Below, piece after piece: positions 62,231 to 64,000 of a DNA stretch of 64,000 bases. This DNA is from Heligmosomoides polygyrus polygyrus. Its lineage: Eukaryota > Nematoda > Chromadorea > Rhabditida > Heligmosomidae. Numbering within the stretch: position 1 is the stretch's first letter; each line of letters starts with the position of its first letter. Both the position numbers and the translations under genes were made by a program. The notes under the pieces are model-generated. The model made no database searches, was not told the DNA's origin, and was given only the letters and a program-made list of their open reading frames with translations. The stretch is from the NCBI GenBank assembly GCA_947396885.1, contig OX377206.1, positions 43,507,631 through 43,571,630 on the forward strand, written 5' to 3'.

Positions 62231-64000
62231 TGCAGGAGTGCGTGAGTCGCAAGGTACCTTTGGAGATGTGGGATGATAAAGGCAAGCCGTGGTCATTGGA
62301 GCTTCTCACCCACGAAACGCTCACTAGCACCTTACGAACACCTCCAGTGCTAGAAGAAGACGTTGCGTTCATTAAGTCACAGAACATTAATGTGAACTTG
62401 GTGCAATCACAAGCAGCTATCAAGCCGTTGATCCTTATAGGAAGCGATCAACTCTGGCAACTTATTCGTCGCGATGAGGCTCACATATGCCTACCTTCCG
62501 GATTATACTTGTTGCCCACTCGTCTAGGGCACTTGTTAACCGGACAAGTCCACGATACTCTTCAACATCCGCGAGTACAAAAGACGAATGAAGCGCTGAG
62601 AGAAGGGTATGAGTCGAGGTCGATCGAGACCGACATTAACGCGTTTTCTATCGAAGATCCAACGGAAGTAAGGGATGAACGTGCGCGTTGGCAGCGTTTC
62701 TGGACTATGGAACAAGAGGCTGAGGACGATTTCGCGCAGCCTGAAAAGGAGGTCCAAGCAGCGATAGATAAGAAAGTACTGGACGAGTTCCGGAGCACAG
62801 TCCAGAGGAAAGATGATGGATACTATGTACGCTTGCCGTGGAAAGAAATCCCTGTTGCGCTTCCGGATAACAGAGCAATCGCGTTACGAAGACTCGACAG
62901 TGTATGGAATTCCCTTCGGAAAGACGCTGCCCTTCTGGACAAATACAACGAGACGTTCGAAGAGCAAAAACGATTGAACGTCATCGAACCAGTGGATGAA
63001 AGAGATGTGGCGGAGGGAACAATACACTACCTCCCACATCAGGCTGTGCTTACGCCGCACAAGAACACGACGAAACTAAGGATAGTTTTCGACGCATCAG
63101 CCCACTACAAGGATTGCCCTTCGCTGAACGACGCTCTTCACAGAGGACCAGTCCTGTTACCCAAATTGTACGGACTTCTTCTCCGATTCCGTATCGGTCG
63201 CGTTGCGTTAATTTCTGATGTGGAAAAGGCATTCTTGCAAGTGCGGCTTCATGAGGTGGACAGAGATGCCACCCGCTGTTTGTGGCTACGGGACCACAAC
63301 AAACCTCCGAGTAAGGAGAATCTACAGGTCTATCGCTTCACGCGCGTAACCTTTTGACTACTTCCATCGCCGTTTTTACTGGCGGCGACCACGTATTATC
63401 ATTTGGATCAATATCGTGACGTCGAACTCGTAAATGACGTCGAACTCGTAAAGGAGATCAAGGAAAACCTTTACGTCGACAATCTTCTCGTAACGACGGA
63501 TACACCTGAAGATGGACTTCGCGTGTACTCCAGAACGAAAGAAATCTTCAACGAGTTGAAGATGAACCTTCGGGAATTCGCGTCTAACGATCGTGCAGTC
63601 ATGGAGACTATTCCCACAGCGGACAGATCGACCGAAGAGGATCCGAAGGTTCTAGGTATCAGATGGAATAGATCAGAGGATCAGTTCCAGATAGCCTGCA
63701 CAATGCCTAGGCAGGAAGTTGCCACAAAACGATCAGTGGCAAGCGCGGTTGCATCCGTGTACGACCCCATGGGTTGGATGTTGCCGTTGGTACACAAGGC
63801 AAAAGTCTTCTTGCAATCGCTCTGGAGAGACGAACTGGATTGGGACACACCGCTCCCACCAGAACGTCAACGTGAATGGGAAACCATTTCTTCGGATATG
63901 GATGGATTCCTAAAGACAATTCCGCGTTTCCTGCTGCCAAAATCATCAAAGGCACAGTTGATCACTTGTGCGGATGCCAGCAGTGAGGCGTTCGCAGCAT
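62228..64000 (+). pseudogene. BEL/Pao reverse transcriptase and start of RNase H
   Basis: VQECVSRKVPLEMWDDKGKP leads into the Pao-type region: LGHLLTGQVHDTLQHPRVQK, GYYVRLPWKEIPVALPDNRA, and VLTPHKNTTKLRIVFDASAH. Motif A is RVALISDVEKAFLQVRLHE (about 63210). A TGA at 63356-63358 replaces the expected Gly after RVTF, and the frame continues with the catalytic NLYVDNLLVTTDTPE (about 63470), in the Y-V-D-N form seen in some BEL/Pao enzymes. VLGIRWNRSEDQFQI and SVASVYDPMGWMLPLVHKAK follow. RNase H begins with LITCADASSEAFAA at the window edge. A short direct duplication (GACGTCGAACTCGTAAA) occurs at 63419-63453. Confidence 0.92.

Larger units (their letters stand above)
59460..64000 (+). mobile_element. 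BEL/Pao LTR retrotransposon, continues past window end
   Basis: Gag, protease, reverse transcriptase and the start of RNase H lie in BEL/Pao order on the plus strand. The upstream non-coding part (about 59480-60570) should include the 5' LTR, but without the 3' LTR its limits cannot be fixed. A G12 run sits at 59463-59474. CGCGT occurs about 28 times on the plus strand across the element. Two nonsense codons and two frameshifts are visible. Confidence 0.88.

Overview
This is nuclear DNA from a nematode, most likely a strongylid of hookworm type. The clues are an exact copy of the 22-nt nematode spliced leader SL1 at 60191-60212, short phase-compatible introns in the one plausible host gene, and a dense mixture of nematode-style mobile elements (mariner/Tc1, RTE, CR1-like, Penelope-like, Gypsy, BEL/Pao, many foldbacks and tRNA-headed repeats). 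The species call is inference. No rRNA gene, CRISPR array, prokaryotic operon or credible functional tRNA gene is present. Almost every long reading frame belongs to a decayed transposon; host coding evidence is confined to a three-exon fragment (18595-19091, minus) and a weaker exon cluster (57561-58838, minus). Layout. 0-11 kb: unassigned DNA, a 200-N assembly gap inside an inverted repeat, two converging Tc1/mariner transposase relics, a copy of an unnamed Cys/His-rich repeat protein, a 1-kb non-autonomous transposon, a mariner deletion derivative with intact ends, a 240-bp TA-flanked miniature element, a 200-bp palindrome and a 135-bp tandem repeat. 12.7-17.2 kb: a higher-order 41-bp minisatellite, a very AT-rich island carrying a broken reverse transcriptase of an unusual family, a (TA)30 tract and a complete but dead mariner. 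17.8-27 kb: a tRNA-headed SINE, the candidate gene end, then a Tc1/mariner whose two parts (19221-19961 and 26611-26876) flank a truncated RTE, a foldback and a CR1-like LINE. 28-41 kb: foldbacks, a deleted Gypsy, more tRNA-headed repeats, two more copies of the unnamed repeat protein, a mariner fragment, a Penelope-like endonuclease fragment, a 1.4-kb foldback whose arms each hold a tRNA-like sequence, and a 1.8-kb hAT-type element with a perfect 8-bp target duplication. 41.2-51.1 kb: a Gypsy element on the minus strand with both LTRs and ACTA target duplication, split by a 3.9-kb RTE with an 18-bp target duplication and by a 0.94-kb miniature element. 51.4-57 kb: two copies of one foldback family, one carrying a further insertion with an 8-bp target duplication. 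58.8-59.3 kb: a GC-rich palindromic element at TTAA. 59.5-64 kb: a BEL/Pao retrotransposon running off the window. How it fits together: the locus is a stratified transposon graveyard in which insertion order can be read from interrupted reading frames and target duplications. The two most unusual signals are in the BEL/Pao element: the SL1 sequence directly after a TATA/AATAAA-like stretch, and a roughly sixfold, strand-biased excess of CGCGT across untranslated and coding parts.
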